Below, in pieces: positions 6,948 through 9,137 of a stretch of 9,137 nt of DNA. The stretch is from positions 1-9,137 of the forward strand of contig JACCZH010000367.1 of NCBI GenBank assembly GCA_013696045.1. The letters are read 5' to 3'. This DNA comes from Chloroflexia bacterium. GTDB taxonomy: Bacteria; Chloroflexota; Chloroflexia; Thermomicrobiales; CFX8. A program made the translations under genes and the position numbers. The notes under the pieces are model-generated. The model was not told where the DNA came from, searched no databases, and saw nothing but the letters and a program-made list of their open reading frames with translations. The stretch's first letter is position 1, and each line of letters starts with the position of its first letter.

Positions 6948-8440
6948 ACGTTCCACTCCATCCCACGATCCAGAGGATAAATCGGCCGGCGCAGGCGCTG
7001 GAAGTCGAAGCGTGACCAGTTCGGGCTTGAGAGTCCTGACGCGTCCACCTCGACGATCTCCCGCACCAGCGGGGTGAAATCCGCCCGGTAATGAACCGAT
7101 GACTTGATCACCACGATCTGACGCTGGGTGGGGTCGATGCCTACCGAACGCAACGAGTTCGCGTCGTTCGCTGCCCGGCGAAAGGTCGTGCAAATCACTT
7201 CGATCCCGCCGCGCCCGCCGATTTCCAGCACAACGGTCGTCCCCATATTCGATTCGCTGTTGGTGCCCATCGGGCCACCGTTGATGAAGAACCCATCGGT
7301 GATCGTGCGCACATAGGCAGATATCTCGACAGGCTCGCCGTGCAGATCGTCCACCTTGCCACCAATATGAGCGTCGATCGTCGCTCCAACGCCGGCATCC
7401 ACGGCCTGGCGCACCGTCTCTGGATCAAACATCAGGCCGATCACAGCAGAGCGCGCGTTGTGCGCGATCAACGAGCGCAGGATCTCGGTGCCATCGCACG
7501 ACGTCCCGGCGCCTGGGTTGTCTGCGACGTCTGCCAACAGAACCGGTCCGGGACTGTCCATCGCGTAGCGCACGCCTTCGTCAACACCCGCTGGCGTCGC
7601 CTGGAATCCCTCACGGTGTTCCCAGGCGAAGCGTGCCAGCTCGTCCGCACACTGGTCGGCAAGCGCCTGATCGTCGTCCGTCGCGACATAGACGTTCATG
7701 CAGGTATCCGGGATGTCGGCATACGGGAAGCCGGCAGCGATCGTTGCGGTGATAACTCCGGGCCGTGACTCGATCTCGTGACAGAGCGCCACCCAGTCCG
7801 ACATCGGTGCCCGTCCCGTGAATTGCGCGGTGAGATTCGCCAGTATCGGGATATGGCGAAAGGCAACGGCAGGCTGAATTTCCTTTTTCGCCAGCCGCAC
7901 CAGCAGTTCCGTCAGCTCGACAGCGCGGTCATACATATCAATGTGCGGGTAGGTGTCGTAGCCCACCAGCAGATCGGCCAGCTCGGTTGTCTCCCTCGAC
8001 GTATTTGCGTGCAGGTCGAGCTCGGTAACAACCGGCATGTCCGGCCCGACAACCTCACGTACCAGGCGCAGATACTCCGCCTCTCCATCGTCGATACCCT
8101 CGATCACCATCGCCCCGTGCAGCCCGAGCAGCAAACCGTCGAGCGGCCCCGTCTCAAGCGCCACGCGCAGATCCTCCAGCGTCTCGCCTATGAGCTGATC
8201 CCAGGCGTCACGAGTGACCGAGCCGGAGGGCATCGCAAAGCAATGGACCGACGGCACAAGCTCGACACCGAGCTGCTCGGCAGCGTCGATAAACCCACCA
8301 ATAACGGTACGCGTCCCCCTCGCCCGGTCGATCAGATCCTGCCCTCGGTCATAATGCATATCGCGAAAGCGCTGCATCTCAGCCGGTATCGGCGAGAAGG
8401 TATTGGTCTCGTGGTTAATTCCGCCAACCAGAAATCTCAC
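6929..8440 (-). CDS. M81 family metallopeptidase (microcystinase C / MlrC-like)
   Basis: Probable zinc-dependent hydrolase of the family named after MlrC, which cleaves linear microcystin and its tetrapeptide; most family members act on other, unknown amide or peptide substrates. It has 503 residues, the usual length. The N-terminal domain opens MRFLVGGINHETNTFSP (1-17), the family hallmark, followed by GLHGAM (106-111) and ELDLHANTSRE (140-150). Asp142, His144 and His166 match the spacing I recall for the metal ligands in MlrC. The C-terminal domain shows ADNPGAGTSCDGTEI (306-320), SSVHYRADF (447-455) and RRPIYPLD (484-491). The start is a GTG at 8440 with GGAG seven bases upstream. No signal peptide is seen, so it is cytoplasmic, where it could degrade solutes brought in by an importer such as the one encoded to its left. 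No internal damage is seen; the natural substrate is unknown. Confidence 0.93.
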   Translation of the reverse strand: MRFLVGGINHETNTFSPIPAEMQRFRDMHYDRGQDLIDRARGTRTVIGGFIDAAEQLGVELVPSVHCFAMPSGSVTRDAWDQLIGETLEDLRVALETGPLDGLLLGLHGAMVIEGIDDGEAEYLRLVREVVGPDMPVVTELDLHANTSRETTELADLLVGYDTYPHIDMYDRAVELTELLVRLAKKEIQPAVAFRHIPILANLTAQFTGRAPMSDWVALCHEIESRPGVITATIAAGFPYADIPDTCMNVYVATDDDQALADQCADELARFAWEHREGFQATPAGVDEGVRYAMDSPGPVLLADVADNPGAGTSCDGTEILRSLIAHNARSAVIGLMFDPETVRQAVDAGVGATIDAHIGGKVDDLHGEPVEISAYVRTITDGFFINGGPMGTNSESNMGTTVVLEIGGRGGIEVICTTFRRAANDANSLRSVGIDPTQRQIVVIKSSVHYRADFTPLVREIVEVDASGLSSPNWSRFDFQRLRRPIYPLDRGMEWNVEDQTS

Positions 8441-8598
8441 TCAGGTTCTCCGCTCGTGACGTTCGAAGGGTAAAAGCCACAGAATAGCGGAAATGATGGA
8501 AGATGAACACTCGCGCTGTTGTACGCACTGACTATTATGTCTCCTACTCTGCAAAAGGGGTCGAAGAAGTGACGTTTGGGAGCGTGCGGTAGCCAGAC

Positions 8599-8631
8599 TG
8601 TCATTCTGACTGCGATGCGTAACGAAATCTT
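8599..8631. repeat. Degenerate single arm of the TGTCATTC-type intergenic repeat
   Basis: It begins TGTCATTCTGACTGCGATGC and aligns, with small gaps, to the right arm of the inverted repeat at 2020-2114 (TGTCATTCCGATGCGAAGC). I see no matching partner arm nearby, so this looks like a decayed or half copy. Confidence 0.5.
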
Positions 8632-8751
8632 CGCCTTCATATTCTGGGCAATTCAGTAAGGCGCCCGTTGCAGAAGAGTGCTACCGAGACCGTCCTCCCA
8701 TCTGTGCCTGTGCCGAACGTGGAAACGTCCTGTTACCTCTCCGATCTCTAT

Positions 8752-8770
8752 CCTGCACGCACCGTGCGGG
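8752..8770. terminator. Weak stem-loop downstream of the membrane-protein gene
   Basis: CCTGCACG and CGTGCGGG pair over 8 bp with one G:T around loop CAC, 44 bases past the stop of the membrane-protein gene on the minus strand. No T-run follows, so a role as terminator is only possible. Confidence 0.3.
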
Positions 8771-8813
8771 GAACTGAAAGGTCGTTGCCCTTGTCATGGT
8801 CACGACGTTCCCG

Positions 8814-9137
8814 TCAACCGGCCCTGGAGACTGTCTGGGAGACACTCGCTAGCTTATAGACGTTCCATCCCACGACGATATGGAACACGATGAGCGTAAG
8901 AACGGTGGCTGCGGCGATTGGCGAGTGAGGATCGACAAGTAGGACACATGCCGCCATGATCCCGACCGCTCCGATGAGCACACTCATCCAGCCAACACCC
9001 CTGCCGAAAGCGGGGGACTTGAGCATTGCCAACCCAAGCGCAATGTGACCTACTGGCAGAATGACGAGCCCGGTGATGAGCAAAGCATTGAAGATGCCCT
9101 GGGTGGCCTCCCACATGAGAACGAGTGACGCCTGATC
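8814..9137 (-). CDS. Small multi-pass membrane protein, 5' partial (DUF4386-like style)
   Basis: The frame is open to the right window edge (upstream codons read DQASLVL before the Met at 9116), so the start is probably outside and only the C-terminal part is seen. At least 107 residues are visible, with three hydrophobic segments: about FNALLITGLVILPVGHIALG, GWMSVLIGAVGIMAACVLLV and AAATVLTLIVFHIVVGWNVY. A GLAMLKSPAFGRGVGWMSV stretch between the first two resembles membrane proteins of the DUF4386 kind, where an ALRSxxF(P/G)RWLGW-like motif is common; this is family memory, not a search result. No catalytic residues are evident and the function is unknown. No ribosome site worth the name precedes the Met at 9116, which supports an upstream start. 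It lies 373 bp ahead of the peptidase gene on the same strand. Confidence 0.7.
   Translation of the reverse strand, partial: DQASLVLMWEATQGIFNALLITGLVILPVGHIALGLAMLKSPAFGRGVGWMSVLIGAVGIMAACVLLVDPHSPIAAATVLTLIVFHIVVGWNVYKLASVSQTVSRAG

Larger units (their letters stand above)
8441..8813. other. Gene-free region between the peptidase and membrane-protein genes
   Basis: It holds the peptidase ribosome site (GGAG, 8451-8448 minus), a degenerate intergenic-repeat arm (8599-8631) and an 8-bp stem with one G:T pair and loop CAC at 8752-8770. A CATAAT on the minus strand (8539-8534) could be a -10 box for the peptidase gene, but its -35 position is poor. Short reading frames here lack ribosome sites and recognisable protein content. 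Confidence 0.5.

Noticed and set aside
6414..7193. 259-residue minus-strand frame bridging the antiporter and peptidase genes
   Set aside because: It is antisense to the antiporter RCK domain and out of frame with the peptidase; both real genes have unambiguous family motifs.
7778..8473. 231-residue plus-strand frame opposite the peptidase gene
   Set aside because: Antisense to the conserved M81 N-terminal domain; His/Arg/Gln-rich composition typical of a shadow frame.
8437..8640. 67-residue minus-strand frame upstream of the peptidase gene
   Set aside because: It includes the decayed intergenic repeat, has no ribosome site and no recognisable content.

Overview
The window holds seven protein-coding genes: six on the minus strand and one on the plus strand. 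No RNA gene, CRISPR array, IS element or phage gene was seen. Moderately high GC, a substrate-binding lipoprotein with a twin-arginine plus lipobox leader behind a short cytoplasmic N-terminal extension, and TGTCATTCCG...GGAATGACA-type intergenic repeats all resemble Chloroflexota of the Thermomicrobia type. This assignment is inference from style; no marker gene is present.

Region 93-4907 (minus strand, read right to left) is a peptide-type ABC importer locus. It starts with a FadR-type GntR regulator, which has a very clear sigma70 promoter and a palindromic candidate operator just downstream of the predicted transcription start. Next come a family 5 solute-binding lipoprotein and two DppB/DppC-type inner-membrane permeases. 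The ATPase genes (DppD/DppF type) are not in the window. They may lie beyond its left edge, where a strong Shine-Dalgarno-like sequence sits near base 15. A long imperfect inverted repeat lies between the binding-protein gene and the first permease gene.

Region 4908-5183 is a divergent intergenic region. From 5184 to 6941 (plus strand) runs a complete YbaL/Kef-type cation:proton antiporter with a C-terminal RCK nucleotide-binding domain. It converges on, and overlaps by 13 bp, an M81-family (MlrC-like) metallopeptidase gene on the minus strand (6929-8440). A perfect 10-bp stem covers both stop codons.

Region 8441-8813 has no gene but carries a degenerate copy of one arm of the intergenic repeat. 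The right edge holds the 3' part of a small multi-pass membrane protein gene whose start lies outside the window.

Functionally, the regulator, importer and M81 peptidase fit a peptide or amide uptake-and-degradation module, with the antiporter gene placed between them. The substrate cannot be told from sequence. I found no wholly new system. The most interesting items are the regulatory and repeat structures: the autoregulatory promoter/operator, the inverted repeat inside the transporter operon, and the hairpin over the convergent stops.
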